A stretch of 64,000 bases of DNA from contig JBOGVS010000005.1 of assembly GCA_050692555.1 (NCBI GenBank), positions 1-64,000 on the forward strand, read 5' to 3'. Positions 17,220-27,110 of this stretch are shown here, one piece after another; the first letter of the stretch is position 1; every line of letters begins with the position of its first letter. The position numbers were made by a program, and so were the translations under genes. The DNA comes from DAITPV01 sp050692555 (GTDB taxonomy: Bacteria; Actinomycetota; UBA4738; CALAEC01). Below the pieces are notes generated by a model. The model was not told where the DNA came from. It searched no databases and was given only the letters and a program-made list of their open reading frames with translations.

Positions 17220-17959
17220 ACCCCGGTGCGTTGGACCCGGCCGATCCGCACCTCCCGCCGGACCTTCTTCCAGTCCGAGTGCTTCCTGGAGAACGCCACG
17301 TCCGTGATGAGCTGCACCACACCGATCCCCAGGATCCCCCACAGCGACCACGGCGGAAACAGGTCGTAGCCCGCGGCCCGATGCGGCAGATAGACCGCGA
17401 TGAACACGGCGAACGGCGCGACCTTGGTGACCAATGCTCCGGAGGCGTGCATCCAGGCCCGCGCTCCCGGCGAGGCTCGGAGGTATGTGGCGTAGTCGAT
17501 CTTGATGCCCGGCTGGACCCGCAGCGGCCCGTCCAGGAAAAAGGAGGTGAACCGGATCCCGCCCAGTCGTCCCACCAGCCAGTGACCCAGGTCGTGGAGG
17601 GCCGCACCCAGGCCGCCTCCGGCCACCAGGGCCAGGGCGCCGGCCAGGAACGGCTCCGGGGTGGCCGAGTCCCGGGCCACGGCCACCGCGACCGGCACCA
17701 TGGCCACCAGCACCGCCGACCCCGAGAGCAGCACCCCGTTGCCCACCCACACGGGGAAGCGAGGCCGGACCCTCCGCTCGAAAGCCGTGCGATCGATCCG
17801 GCCCGCGACGTCCGCCCAGTGGGCCGCCAGCTTTGGCTCTCGCTTGATCCGGTCCACGATCCGGTAGAACCCCAGGTTCCCCAGGTCGGCCGCACCTCCC
17901 TGGACCGCCCGCTCGATCCTGGCGAAGGCGTCCTGGTAGTCCTCGACCGGCGTGCTCAC
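17216..17959 (-). CDS. M50-like membrane protein with HDxxH motif
   Basis: The 247-residue protein has a soluble N-terminus (about 65 residues) and four or five TM segments. H122-D-L-G-H126 in the helix after GLGAALHD resembles the zinc motif HExxH of site-2 (M50) proteases, but with Asp for the catalytic Glu. A possible third ligand is the Asp of LITDVAF near residue 220. FLDGPLRVQPGIKIDYATYLRASPG-type sequence between the helices also recalls M50 proteins. It may be an intramembrane protease using Asp, or an inactive relative. It is divergent from the kinase gene, with 62 bp between the starts. Confidence 0.6.
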   Translation of the reverse strand: MSTPVEDYQDAFARIERAVQGGAADLGNLGFYRIVDRIKREPKLAAHWADVAGRIDRTAFERRVRPRFPVWVGNGVLLSGSAVLVAMVPVAVAVARDSATPEPFLAGALALVAGGGLGAALHDLGHWLVGRLGGIRFTSFFLDGPLRVQPGIKIDYATYLRASPGARAWMHASGALVTKVAPFAVFIAVYLPHRAAGYDLFPPWSLWGILGIGVVQLITDVAFSRKHSDWKKVRREVRIGRVQRTGV

Positions 17960-18021
17960 GGGTACCTTCCGTGTCTTGGCCCAAGGCGGCCCCTACAATG
18001 AAGCCGAGACCGCCCCCAATG

Positions 18022-19851
18022 ATGATCGAGACCACTGTAGACGGTCGGTACCAGATCCTGGCCCGGGTCGCCGCCGGCGGGATGGGCGAGGTCTACCGAG
18101 CGCACGATCCGGTCCTGGACCGCGAGGTCGCTCTCAAGATCCTGCATCCCCAGTTGGCCGACGACCCCGGGTTCATTGACCGGTTCCGTCGCGAGGCTCG
18201 CTCGGCCGGAGTGCTGAGCCACCCGAACATCGTCGCCGTCCACGACTGGGGCGAGACTGGGGGGACCTACTTCATGGTCATGGAGTACGTCCGGGGCCCG
18301 AACCTCCGCGCGATCCTGGTGCGCGACGGGACCCTGGAGCCTCGTCAGGCCGTGGAGGTGGTGGACGGGGTCCTGGGGGCCCTGGAACACGCGCACCGCC
18401 AGGGGATCGTCCATCGTGACATCAAGCCCGAGAACGTGATGATCACGACGGCGGACGGCGTGGTGAAGGTGGCGGACTTCGGCCTGGCCCGAGCCTTCGC
18501 CGATGCCCGGGTGAGCCAGGCGCCGGGGACGGTCACCGGAACCGTGCAGTACCTGGCCCCCGAGCAGATCGAAGGGGAGAACGCGGACCCCCGAACCGAC
18601 CTGTACGCCACCGGGGTGGTCCTCTACGAGCTGCTGACGGGCCGGGTGCCGTTCACCGGAGAGACCTCCGTGGCCATCGCCTACAAGCACCTTCGGGAGC
18701 GGGTGCCGCCACCCTCGCGCTCCAACCCCATGGTCACCGCGGAGCTGGACCGTGCGGTTCTGCGGTCCACCGATCGCGACCGCGATCGTCGCACTCCCGA
18801 TGCCCGGACCATGCGCCGCGAGATCGCCGGTGCCGACGCGGACCTGCCTCCCGCCCCTCCGCTGGCCGAGCTGGCATCCAGCGTGGCCCCCTCCGACGAG
18901 GTCCCCGCGGACCGCCTGGCAACCGTGACCATCCCCCGCACCCTGTCCCCCAGGGCCCGGCGCCGCCAACGGTTGGCCCGGTGGTTCCGGTACTTCTCGC
19001 TCCTGGTGGTCCTGGCGGTAGCGGGGTGGGCGGTGTGGACGTTCCTCATCCCTCACAACACCACGGTCCCACCGCTCGGTGGCGACCCGCTGGCCACAGC
19101 CGAGCGAGAGGCCCAGGAAGCGAACCTGGACCTGGTGTTCAGCGAGGAGTTCTCATCCACGGTCCCCGCGGGGCGGATCGTCAGCCAGCGGCCGCCGCCG
19201 GGCACCGAGGTCGAGGAAGGCACCGAGGTGTCGGTGGTGGTGTCGCGGGGTCCCGAGCTCGCCCCGGTGCCTCAGGTCACCGGGCTGCACGTGGACGAGG
19301 CCACCCGGCGGATCGAGGGGGCCGGGTTCAAGGTCGGCGGGATCGAGGAGGTCTACCACGACCAGGTTCCCAAGAACGAGGTGATCGGGCAGAACCCCGA
19401 CCCCGAGACGAACCTGGAGGTCGGCAAGCCGGTCCGGCTCACGGTGAGCCTGGGCAAGGAGCCCGTCCAGGTCCCCGAGGTGGTGGGCCTGGGCGAGGGT
19501 GAGGCTGGAGCCATCCTCCTGGGGGCCAGGCTCGAGGTCGAGGTCACCGAGGCGTTCTCCGGCGAGGTGGCCCGCGGTCTGGTGATCAGCCAGGAGCCCC
19601 CGGCCGGAGAGACCGTCCCCCAGGACAGCACCGTGCGCCTGGTGGTCTCCCGGGGCCCCCGGTCCTTCGCGATGCCCGACGTGGTTGGGCAGACCGCCAC
19701 GTCGGCCCAGGCCCAGCTCGAGGGGGCCGGGCTGGTGGTCCAGCGGGTGCAGATCCCCGGCACCACCGGCAGCCAGGTCGTCTACACCCAGCCGAAGGCC
19801 GGCGACACCGTCCAGTCCGGCCAGCTCGTCAAGATCTACACCGCCGACTGA
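18022..19851 (+). CDS. pknB: Ser/Thr protein kinase with PASTA repeats (PknB type)
   Basis: This 609-residue membrane kinase has residues 1-265 as a Hanks kinase: P-loop AAGGMGEVYRA, ATP lysine in VALKIL, catalytic HRDIKPEN, DFGLA and an APE-like APEQ. A basic juxtamembrane stretch and a single TM (about 320-340) precede four extracellular PASTA repeats of about 66 residues that end the protein. PASTA kinases sense muropeptides or lipid II and control growth and wall synthesis. The start MIETTVDGRYQI at 18022 follows a TACAAT box at 17994; an ATG at 18019 is equally possible. No FtsW/PbpA genes adjoin it, unlike the classic pknB locus. Confidence 0.92.
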   Translation: MIETTVDGRYQILARVAAGGMGEVYRAHDPVLDREVALKILHPQLADDPGFIDRFRREARSAGVLSHPNIVAVHDWGETGGTYFMVMEYVRGPNLRAILVRDGTLEPRQAVEVVDGVLGALEHAHRQGIVHRDIKPENVMITTADGVVKVADFGLARAFADARVSQAPGTVTGTVQYLAPEQIEGENADPRTDLYATGVVLYELLTGRVPFTGETSVAIAYKHLRERVPPPSRSNPMVTAELDRAVLRSTDRDRDRRTPDARTMRREIAGADADLPPAPPLAELASSVAPSDEVPADRLATVTIPRTLSPRARRRQRLARWFRYFSLLVVLAVAGWAVWTFLIPHNTTVPPLGGDPLATAEREAQEANLDLVFSEEFSSTVPAGRIVSQRPPPGTEVEEGTEVSVVVSRGPELAPVPQVTGLHVDEATRRIEGAGFKVGGIEEVYHDQVPKNEVIGQNPDPETNLEVGKPVRLTVSLGKEPVQVPEVVGLGEGEAGAILLGARLEVEVTEAFSGEVARGLVISQEPPAGETVPQDSTVRLVVSRGPRSFAMPDVVGQTATSAQAQLEGAGLVVQRVQIPGTTGSQVVYTQPKAGDTVQSGQLVKIYTAD

Positions 19852-19867
19852 TGCCGTTCGGCGTCCG

Positions 19868-20707
19868 GTGAGGATCGGCGCCCATGTCCCCACTCGTGGA
19901 CGGCTGGCGTCCGCCGTGGGGTTCGCCGCGGACCTCGGCTGCGAGGCCTTTCAGCTGTTCGTGTCGAACCCCCGGGCGTGGGCTCCTCCCTCCGTGAGCG
20001 CGGATGCCGCTCGGGAGTTCAGGGCCAGGCTGATCGAGAGTGGGCTCGGGCCGGCGTACGTCCACACGTCGTATCTGGTCAACATCGCCTCACCGGATCC
20101 GCAGTTCCTCAGGCGTTCGATCGATCTGGCTCGGAGGGAGCTCGAGTCGGCCGAAGCCATCGGCGCCGACGGTCTCGTGGTGCACGCGGGCGCGGGAGGC
20201 GCCGGCGAGCGTGGCGCCGCCGTCCAACGGGCGGTGAGAGCGATCCAGGCCATCGCGGGCTCGACCGGTGGCCCGCCCGAGGTCCTCCTCGAGCTCACCG
20301 CGGGCGGAACGGGGACCGTTGCGTCCACCCTTTCAGAAGCCGCGGAGCTGCTCACTGCGGTGGGAACGGGCCATTGTGTGGCCCTGTGCCTGGACACGTG
20401 CCACCTGTTCGCCGCGGGCTACGGCCTCGACACCCCCGAAGGTGTGGCCGGCGCCATGGACGAGCTTCGGAGCCTCCGCCTCACCCGTCGCCTTCGACTG
20501 GTCCACGCCAACGACTCCCGATTCCCCCGTGGTTCCCGGCGGGATCGTCACCAGCACGTTGGACAGGGGTTCATCGGCGAGGCCGGAATCCGTCGAGTTC
20601 TGAACGATCCCGCCGTCCGCCGCGGTTCCGTACTGGTGGAGACCCCGGGCACCCTGGAAGACCACCGCCGAAACGTGGCCGCCCTCCGGCGACTGGCCAG
20701 CGTTTGA
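19868..20707 (+). CDS. nfo: Deoxyribonuclease IV (endonuclease IV)
   Basis: Endonuclease IV cuts DNA at abasic sites in base excision repair using three zinc ions. The 279-residue TIM barrel begins VRIGAHVPT and shows YVHTSYLVNIASP, the metal Glu in LLELTAG, the signature LDTCHLFAAGY, VHANDSRFPRGSRRDRHQH and the C-terminal LVETPG. A GTG start at 19868, 16 bp after the kinase stop, gives the right N-terminus; a longer frame inside the kinase gene is not real. It is probably transcribed with the kinase. Confidence 0.93.
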   Translation: MRIGAHVPTRGRLASAVGFAADLGCEAFQLFVSNPRAWAPPSVSADAAREFRARLIESGLGPAYVHTSYLVNIASPDPQFLRRSIDLARRELESAEAIGADGLVVHAGAGGAGERGAAVQRAVRAIQAIAGSTGGPPEVLLELTAGGTGTVASTLSEAAELLTAVGTGHCVALCLDTCHLFAAGYGLDTPEGVAGAMDELRSLRLTRRLRLVHANDSRFPRGSRRDRHQHVGQGFIGEAGIRRVLNDPAVRRGSVLVETPGTLEDHRRNVAALRRLASV

Positions 20708-20754
20708 CCGCATCGAACGCCGGGTAGGACCCCCCTCGAAGGAGGGGTCGAGTC

Positions 20755-20967
20755 ATGGGCAACGACGACGATCGCCTTCAGCTCGAAGGCAAGTGGGATC
20801 AGGTCAAAGGACGAGTCAAGGAGTCGTGGGGCGTCCTCACTGACGACGACCTGAAGCGTAGCGAGGGCAAGTGGGACCGCCTGGCCGGGACGATCAAGGA
20901 GAAGACCGGCGACAGCATGCAGAGCATCGAGCGCAAGCTGCGCGAGCTTCTGAGCGCCAAGTCCTGA
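20755..20967 (+). CDS. CsbD family stress protein
   Basis: This 70-residue hydrophilic protein has two related halves, LEGKWDQVKGRVKESWG and SEGKWDRLAGTIKEKTG, the typical CsbD repeat pattern. CsbD-like proteins are abundant stress-induced proteins of unknown biochemical role. A strong AAGGAGG at 20739-20745 sits 9 nt before the ATG. TTGACC at 20704 and TAGGAC at 20725 could be its promoter, although the spacing is short. Confidence 0.9.
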   Translation: MGNDDDRLQLEGKWDQVKGRVKESWGVLTDDDLKRSEGKWDRLAGTIKEKTGDSMQSIERKLRELLSAKS

Positions 20968-20986
20968 CCGCAAGCACGATCCCGGT

Positions 20987-21011
20987 GGCCGTCCGCGAGC
21001 AGCGGGCGGCC
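20987..21011 (+). terminator. Stem-loop after the csbD-like gene
   Basis: GGCCGTCCGC (20987-20996) and GCGGGCGGCC (21002-21011) pair over 10 positions with one G-U pair and a 5-nt loop. It lies between the CsbD gene and the next gene. There is no long T-run, so it is a weak or attenuating terminator at best. Confidence 0.45.
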
Positions 21012-21033
21012 GTCGTTCACGTTCTGAGGAGAG

Positions 21034-21509
21034 ATGGCCGACACCGAATCGGAGGGCGAACGGCTCAACCGGGAGCTGGGGGAGCTGCTTCAGGAGCTCC
21101 GGGTGGCCCTCCCGGGCGTGCAGGTCCTGTTCGCCTTCCTGCTCACGGTCCCGTTCAGCCAGGGATTCTCGGACATGAGCGACTTCCAGCGGGACCTGTA
21201 TTTCGGGATCCTGCTGTCCACTGCGGTGACCTCGGTGATGTTCATCGCCCCCACCGCATATCACCGGCTCCGGTGGCGCGACTACGACAAGGAGGCCCTG
21301 CTGGTGACCTCCACCCGCCTGTCGATCACCGGCTCGGTCTTCCTGTCGCTGTCGATCGCCGGAGCGGTGTTCCTGATCGGGGACTTCATGTTCGGGGCGG
21401 GCGTGGCGGCGGAGTTTACCGCATCGATCGCCGCGCTCCTGGCGTGGTTCTGGTTCGGGTTGCCGCTGGTCCGAAAGCTTCGGGATCGCGACCGTCCGCG
21501 CGGCGAACG

Positions 21510-21513
<4 letters not shown>
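21034..21513 (+). CDS. DUF6328-like four-TM membrane protein
   Basis: The 159-residue protein has an acidic N-terminus (RELGELLQELRVALPGVQ), four TM segments and a basic cytoplasmic end. The motif LLQELRVALPGVQVLFAFLL and the later FIAPTAYHR are typical of the DUF6328 family, whose function is unknown. GAGGAG lies just upstream of the ATG. Its TAG stop is shared with the convergent aldolase gene through a CTAG palindrome. Confidence 0.85.
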
Positions 21514-22535
<1,022 letters not shown>

Positions 22536-22543
22536 GAAGAGTG

Positions 22544-22549
22544 AGTGTA
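22544..22549 (-). promoter_or_regulatory. -10 box of the threonine aldolase gene
   Basis: TACACT on the minus strand ends 8 nt before the GTG start, with TTGAGG 19 bp further upstream. No ribosome-binding site is present, suggesting a leaderless mRNA. Confidence 0.45.
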
Positions 22550-22608
22550 GCGCGCCACCTGGTCCACCCCTCAAGCGATCGCCGGCGCGGTTCGATACCC
22601 CATTCGAG

Positions 22609-23301
22609 ATGTCCGAGACCGTGGATCAGCGCGCCTGCCAGCGGTGCGGGGCCCAGAACCGGCTTGACACCGACTTCTGCTGGCAGTGCTACACCCCGTT
22701 CCGAGGAGGCCCTTCCACCTTCGGATCGGAGGAGCGGGTCACTCCGCTGGCCCGGGCGGTCTCCGGCAGGACCGCCACGATGGCCCCCCAGGAAGAGGTG
22801 AACACGCGTTCCAAGGGGTTTCGGGTCGGGACCATCATCCGGTTCCTGATCCTGGGCGGGCTGGTGGCGGGCGGCTGGTTCGCCTGGCAGCACTTCAGGG
22901 GCTTCCCCTTCCCAGCGGACATCCGTGGTGCGCCGCGAATCGAATCTTCTGTCGCCCAGGACGCTTTCGACACGATCCAAGCGGAGGCTCAGGAGATGGG
23001 CGTCGAGGTGGATCTGGCGATCTATGGGCCGAGCGTCCCGCAGGCCACCTACGGAGTGGCCGTCGTCGACATCCCGGAGCCCGAATTCTGGGAGCAGGTG
23101 GGAGTCTCCTCCCAGATACCACTGACGCGTGGGCTCGTCCGTGAGGCGCTTGCCGCCCAATCCATGTTCTGCGCGCCGGCGGCCGCTGATTCTACCTGCG
23201 TATGGCTTTTCGATGACAGGATGGTGGTTCTCACGGGATTTGGACAGGGAGTCTCCGAGGTGCGTCCCGTCGCCGAAGAACTGCGGGCGGACCTGAACTA
23301 G
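22609..23301 (+). CDS. Zinc-ribbon membrane protein, function unknown
   Basis: The 230-residue protein starts with a CxxC-x12-CxxC zinc ribbon (CQRCGAQNRL...CWQC) followed by a linker, one TM segment (about residues 75-95) and a 130-residue extracytoplasmic domain. That domain has Cys residues near its end (MFCAPAAADSTC) that could form a disulfide. No family was recognised. The start MSETVDQRA at 22609 is chosen because it places the zinc ribbon at the N-terminus; earlier in-frame starts overlap the aldolase gene on the other strand. Confidence 0.8.
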   Translation: MSETVDQRACQRCGAQNRLDTDFCWQCYTPFRGGPSTFGSEERVTPLARAVSGRTATMAPQEEVNTRSKGFRVGTIIRFLILGGLVAGGWFAWQHFRGFPFPADIRGAPRIESSVAQDAFDTIQAEAQEMGVEVDLAIYGPSVPQATYGVAVVDIPEPEFWEQVGVSSQIPLTRGLVREALAAQSMFCAPAAADSTCVWLFDDRMVVLTGFGQGVSEVRPVAEELRADLN

Positions 23302-23309
23302 AGCGGGTC

Positions 23310-23480
23310 TTACCCGGAAGCTTCTTCTTCTTCGAGACCCAGGTACTCGTCGACCACGCCGATGGTGAGCGGTCGACGGCAGGTGGGACACGCGTAGCGC
23401 GTCGGTCCCTCGTCACCCTCGGGCTCCACCGGAAGAGGGACGATCTCGTCGCCGCACGAGGGGCACCGGATCGTGGCCAT
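23310..23480 (-). CDS. 56-residue zinc-ribbon protein coupled to pfkA
   Basis: A short reading frame encodes a protein with CPSC (residues 6-9) and CPTC (31-34) arranged as a zinc ribbon, and an acidic tail (LEEEEASG). Its ATG overlaps the phosphofructokinase stop as TGATG, so translation is coupled. It may be a small metal-binding partner or regulator, but nothing in the sequence fixes its role. It ends 8 bp from the convergent gene. Confidence 0.8.
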   Translation of the reverse strand: MATIRCPSCGDEIVPLPVEPEGDEGPTRYACPTCRRPLTIGVVDEYLGLEEEEASG

Positions 23481-24511
23481 CAGCCGAAGAACACCTCCGC
23501 GACCTCGTACAGCTCGTGGGGAACCGTCTTCAGCTCCGACACCGCGTCGTCCAGCGGACGGGCGATGATCTCCGTTCCCCGCAGCGAGACCATCCGTCCC
23601 CAGGAGCCCTGGGACGCCAGGTCGATGGCGGCGATCCCGTAGCGCGTGGCCAGCACCCGGTCGAAGGCCGTGGGGCTGCCACCTCGCTGCACGTGACCCA
23701 GGATCGTGACCCTGGTTTCGAATCCGGTGCGACGCTCGATCTCCCCGGCGATGACGTTGGAGATGCCGCCCAGCCGGGATCGGCCGAATCCGTCCCGCTC
23801 GTACTCCGGGGTCGGAAGCGTTCCCTCCTTGGGTACCGACCCCTCGGCCACCACCACGATGGAGAAGAAGTGGCCCCGGCTGTGACGGTGCCGGATGTGA
23901 TTAGCCACCTCGCTCATGTCGAACGGATGCTCGGGGATCAGGATCACGTCCGCGCCGCCGGCCAGCCCCGAGTACAGCCCGATCCACCCTGCGTGGCGGC
24001 CCATGACCTCGAGGACCATGACCCGGTTGTGGCTCTCCGCTGTGGTGTGGAGACGATCGATGGCGTCGGTGGCGACCTGCACCGCGGTGTCGAACCCGAA
24101 CGTGTAGTCGGTGGCGGCCAGGTCGTTGTCGATCGTCTTGGGTACTCCGACGACGTTCACGCCCTCGGCTGCGAGCTTGGCGGCACACCCCAGCGTCCCC
24201 TCGCCTCCGATCACGATCAATCCCTCGATCCGGTAGGCGTTGATGTTCTCCCGGAGGAGGTCCAGGCCTCCTTCCACCCGGAAGGGGTCCACCCGGGAGG
24301 TCCCCAGGATCGTCCCGCCCCGGTGGAGGATCCCCCGGGCGCTCTCCGGGGTGAGCTCCATCACCGAGCCATCGAGCAGCCCCTTGTACCCGTTCCGGAA
24401 CCCCAGGATGACGTTGCCGTACCGCTCCACGCCCTTGCGGACCACGGCCCTGATGACGGCGTTGAGCCCGGGGCAGTCCCCGCCTCCGTTGAGCACGCCG
24501 ATCCTGGACAT
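23480..24511 (-). CDS. pfkA: 6-phosphofructokinase
   Basis: It phosphorylates fructose 6-phosphate to fructose 1,6-bisphosphate, the committed step of glycolysis. The 343-residue protein has VLNGGGDCPGLNAVIR, GGEGTLG, PKTIDND (catalytic Asp), MGRHAGWI and LGHVQRGG. The Gly in GGEGT (E. coli position 104) favours ATP, whereas the Lys in PKTIDND is shared with PPi enzymes, so this is the actinobacterial mixed-motif group and phosphoryl-donor choice should be treated as probable ATP. The next gene overlaps its stop. Confidence 0.93.
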   Translation of the reverse strand: MSRIGVLNGGGDCPGLNAVIRAVVRKGVERYGNVILGFRNGYKGLLDGSVMELTPESARGILHRGGTILGTSRVDPFRVEGGLDLLRENINAYRIEGLIVIGGEGTLGCAAKLAAEGVNVVGVPKTIDNDLAATDYTFGFDTAVQVATDAIDRLHTTAESHNRVMVLEVMGRHAGWIGLYSGLAGGADVILIPEHPFDMSEVANHIRHRHSRGHFFSIVVVAEGSVPKEGTLPTPEYERDGFGRSRLGGISNVIAGEIERRTGFETRVTILGHVQRGGSPTAFDRVLATRYGIAAIDLASQGSWGRMVSLRGTEIIARPLDDAVSELKTVPHELYEVAEVFFG

Positions 24512-24558
24512 GCGCTCATTCTAGGTTCCACCCATGGGTGCCGATAACCGAAGCGCCC

Positions 24559-25584
24559 ATGAACAGGATCACGCTGCTCGCCGTGGCCCTCACGGCCCTC
24601 GTCTCCCCCGCTCAGGCGGGTGAGCTGGAAGATCGCCTCGAGGACGCCCGCGACCGGCAGGGGGAAGCGCGGGAGAGCGCGGACGTCGTGGCCGGGGACC
24701 TGGCGGCCCTGTCCACCAGGTACCAGCGGGTCCACACCAACGCCGAAGCCGCCGCGGCCCGGCTGGTCGACGCCCTGCTCCTGGAATCCACCCTCCAGGG
24801 CAAGCTGGCCCAGGCCCGGGCCCTCCTGGAAAACCGCGCGGACGCCTTCTATCGGGCCGGCCCCGCCGCGTTCCTGGAGGCCATGTTCGCCGCGGAGTCC
24901 CTGGGCGACCTTTCCGCCCGCCAGGTGCTCATCGAGCATGCTCTCGAGGCCGGGGTGGCGGAAGCCGGTGAGGCCCTGGCGGCCACCGAGTCGATCGAGG
25001 CGATCCGCCGGGAGGCCGAGCGTCATCGCGCCGAGCTGGTGGCCCGGCAGCAAGAGCTCGAGGAGATCCGGACCCTGCTCGAGATTCGCCTGTCCGCTGC
25101 CCGGCAGGAGGCCCGGCAAGCCGGAGTGCGGGTCCAGGCGCTGATCGAGGAGCGGCGCCGGCTCGCAGATCTCACCGCGACCGAGCAGATGTTCGGAGAC
25201 TTGCTGGCGGTCGACGGCGACCTCGGCCGTCTCCTCCAGATGCTCGGTCCCACCGGCGGGCGCGGCTGCCAGATCCCCCCCGACCTGGTCCTCGCGGGCC
25301 GAGGGTTCGCCGGCGAGGCCTCTTTCTATGGGGAAGAGTTCGCCGGTAACCCCACTGCCATCGGACACATCTTCAACCCGGTGCTGTTCACCGCCGCCCA
25401 CCGCACCCTGCCACTCCCCTCCTTCCTCCATGTCCGCTACGGGAACAAGTGCGCCACCGTGCTGGTGAACGATCGCGGCCCGTACGTGGAGGGCCGGGTG
25501 CTCGACCTGTCGGAAGGCGCCGCCTCGTATCTGGGACTCCCCGGCGTGGGGCAGGTCCAAGCCGACATCCTGGTCCCCGGGTAG
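24559..25584 (+). CDS. Secreted coiled-coil protein with RlpA-like domain
   Basis: The 341-residue protein has a signal peptide (cleavage near VSPAQAG), a long helical region at about 25-225 rich in Arg/Glu/Ala that should form coiled coils, and a C-terminal double-psi beta-barrel of the RlpA/3D type (GEASFYGEEFAGNPTA, VLVNDRGPYV, RVLDLSEGAA). The catalytic-like Asp pair of RlpA transglycosylases is present in NDRGPY and LDLS. It probably acts on or binds peptidoglycan at division or remodelling sites. The ATG at 24559 starts directly at the signal peptide. Confidence 0.85.
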   Translation: MNRITLLAVALTALVSPAQAGELEDRLEDARDRQGEARESADVVAGDLAALSTRYQRVHTNAEAAAARLVDALLLESTLQGKLAQARALLENRADAFYRAGPAAFLEAMFAAESLGDLSARQVLIEHALEAGVAEAGEALAATESIEAIRREAERHRAELVARQQELEEIRTLLEIRLSAARQEARQAGVRVQALIEERRRLADLTATEQMFGDLLAVDGDLGRLLQMLGPTGGRGCQIPPDLVLAGRGFAGEASFYGEEFAGNPTAIGHIFNPVLFTAAHRTLPLPSFLHVRYGNKCATVLVNDRGPYVEGRVLDLSEGAASYLGLPGVGQVQADILVPG

Positions 25585-25605
25585 CGGCGTCGCGTGGTCG
25601 GTCGG

Positions 25606-25611
25606 TAGCCT
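25606..25611 (+). promoter_or_regulatory. -10 box of glpK
   Basis: TAGCCT ends 8 nt before the GTG start of glycerol kinase, with no ribosome-binding site. No clear -35 is seen. Confidence 0.4.
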
Positions 25612-25619
25612 TCCCGATC

Positions 25620-27110
25620 GTGAGCGTGCTGGCGATCGACGCCGGGACCACCGGCGTCACCGCGATGGTCGTGGACGAGAACGGAGATGTCGTGGCCCGC
25701 GGGTACCGGGAGTTCCCCCAGTCGTTCCCTCGCCCGGGCTGGGTGGAGCACAACCCCGATGACTGGTGGCAGGCGGCTCTGAAGTCGGTCCAGGAGGCGG
25801 TGGGGAGAGCGGGCCTGGAGGCCGCCGCCCTGGCCGCGGTGGGGATCACCAACCAGCGGGAGACCACTGTGATCTGGGACCGGGACACCCTCAGTCCGAT
25901 CCACCCGGCGATCGTGTGGCAGGACAGGCGCACCGCGGACCTGTGCCGGACGCTCGAGGACGAGGGGTGGGCTTCCCGGGTGGGGGAACGGACCGGGCTG
26001 GTGATCGATCCCTACTTCTCGGCCACCAAGATCGCCTGGCTCCTGGACCACGTGGACGGCGCACGGGATGCCGCCCAGGAGGGACGCCTGGCGTTCGGGA
26101 CCGTGGACGCGTACCTCATCGCCAGGCTCACGGGCGGCCGGTCCCACGTCACCGACCACACCAACGCGTCGCGAACGATGTTGTTCGATATCCACCGGCT
26201 GACCTGGGATCAGGAGCTCCTCGAGCGGCTCCGGATCCCCGAACCGTTGCTCCCCGAGGTTCGGCCCTCGATCGGCGAGTTCGGGCTCACAGACGCTGCG
26301 GCGTTCCTGGAGGCCGCTCTGCCCGTGTCGGGCGTGGCCGGCGACCAGCAGGCCGCGCTGGTGGGGCAGGCCTGCTTCGAGCCCGGAGACGCCAAGAACA
26401 CCTACGGGACGGGCTCGTTCGTCCTCCTGAACACCGGTGAGCGAGCCCCTTCGGTCCCGGGCATCCTCACCACGATCGCGTACTCGGACCTGGACGGGGT
26501 CCGGTACGCGCTGGAGGGCTCGATCTTCGTCACGGGCGCGGCGATCCAATGGCTGCGGGACGGTGTGCAGGTGATCGAGTCGGCCGCCGAGGCGGGACCG
26601 CTGGCGGCTTCGGTGCCGGATGCCGGCGGCGTGTACTTCGTCCCCGCCCTGGTGGGACTGGGGGCGCCGTGGTGGGATCCCTACGCCCGGGGGACGATCG
26701 TGGGCATCACCCGGGGGACCAGTCGCGCGCACTTGGTACGGGCAACGGTGGAATCGATGGCCTACCAGACCCGCGACGTGGCCGATGCGATGGTCAAGGG
26801 AGCGGGCGTGCCTCTCGCGGAGCTGAAGGCAGACGGCGGAGCCAGCGTGATGGACGTGCTCCTCCAGCTGCAGGCCGACCTGTTGGGGGTCCCGGTGCGG
26901 CGACCCCGGGTCCAGGAGACCACCGCCCTGGGCGCCGCCCTGCTGGCCGGCCTGGGCACCGGGGTGTGGAACACCAAGGAACAGGCCGCCGCAGCATGGT
27001 CGCTGGATCGGGAGTTCGTCCCCGGCGACCGCCAGGGGGCCGAGGCTCGGTACGCCGGCTGGCGACGAGCTGTGGAGAGGGCCCTGGCCTGGGAGCGGCC
27101 CGAGCCCTAG
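25620..27110 (+). CDS. glpK: Glycerol kinase
   Basis: It phosphorylates glycerol to glycerol 3-phosphate. The 496-residue protein has the FGGY architecture: AIDAGTTGVTA at the start, GITNQRET, WQDRRT, SRTMLFDI, VAGDQQAAL, YGTGSF and the second ATP-domain motif LKADGGAS. Length is normal for GlpK. The GTG at 25620 gives the canonical first strand. The acyltransferase gene converges on it and shares a CTAG stop, so glycerol 3-phosphate production and phospholipid acylation lie side by side, although on opposite strands. Confidence 0.94.
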   Translation: MSVLAIDAGTTGVTAMVVDENGDVVARGYREFPQSFPRPGWVEHNPDDWWQAALKSVQEAVGRAGLEAAALAAVGITNQRETTVIWDRDTLSPIHPAIVWQDRRTADLCRTLEDEGWASRVGERTGLVIDPYFSATKIAWLLDHVDGARDAAQEGRLAFGTVDAYLIARLTGGRSHVTDHTNASRTMLFDIHRLTWDQELLERLRIPEPLLPEVRPSIGEFGLTDAAAFLEAALPVSGVAGDQQAALVGQACFEPGDAKNTYGTGSFVLLNTGERAPSVPGILTTIAYSDLDGVRYALEGSIFVTGAAIQWLRDGVQVIESAAEAGPLAASVPDAGGVYFVPALVGLGAPWWDPYARGTIVGITRGTSRAHLVRATVESMAYQTRDVADAMVKGAGVPLAELKADGGASVMDVLLQLQADLLGVPVRRPRVQETTALGAALLAGLGTGVWNTKEQAAAAWSLDREFVPGDRQGAEARYAGWRRAVERALAWERPEP

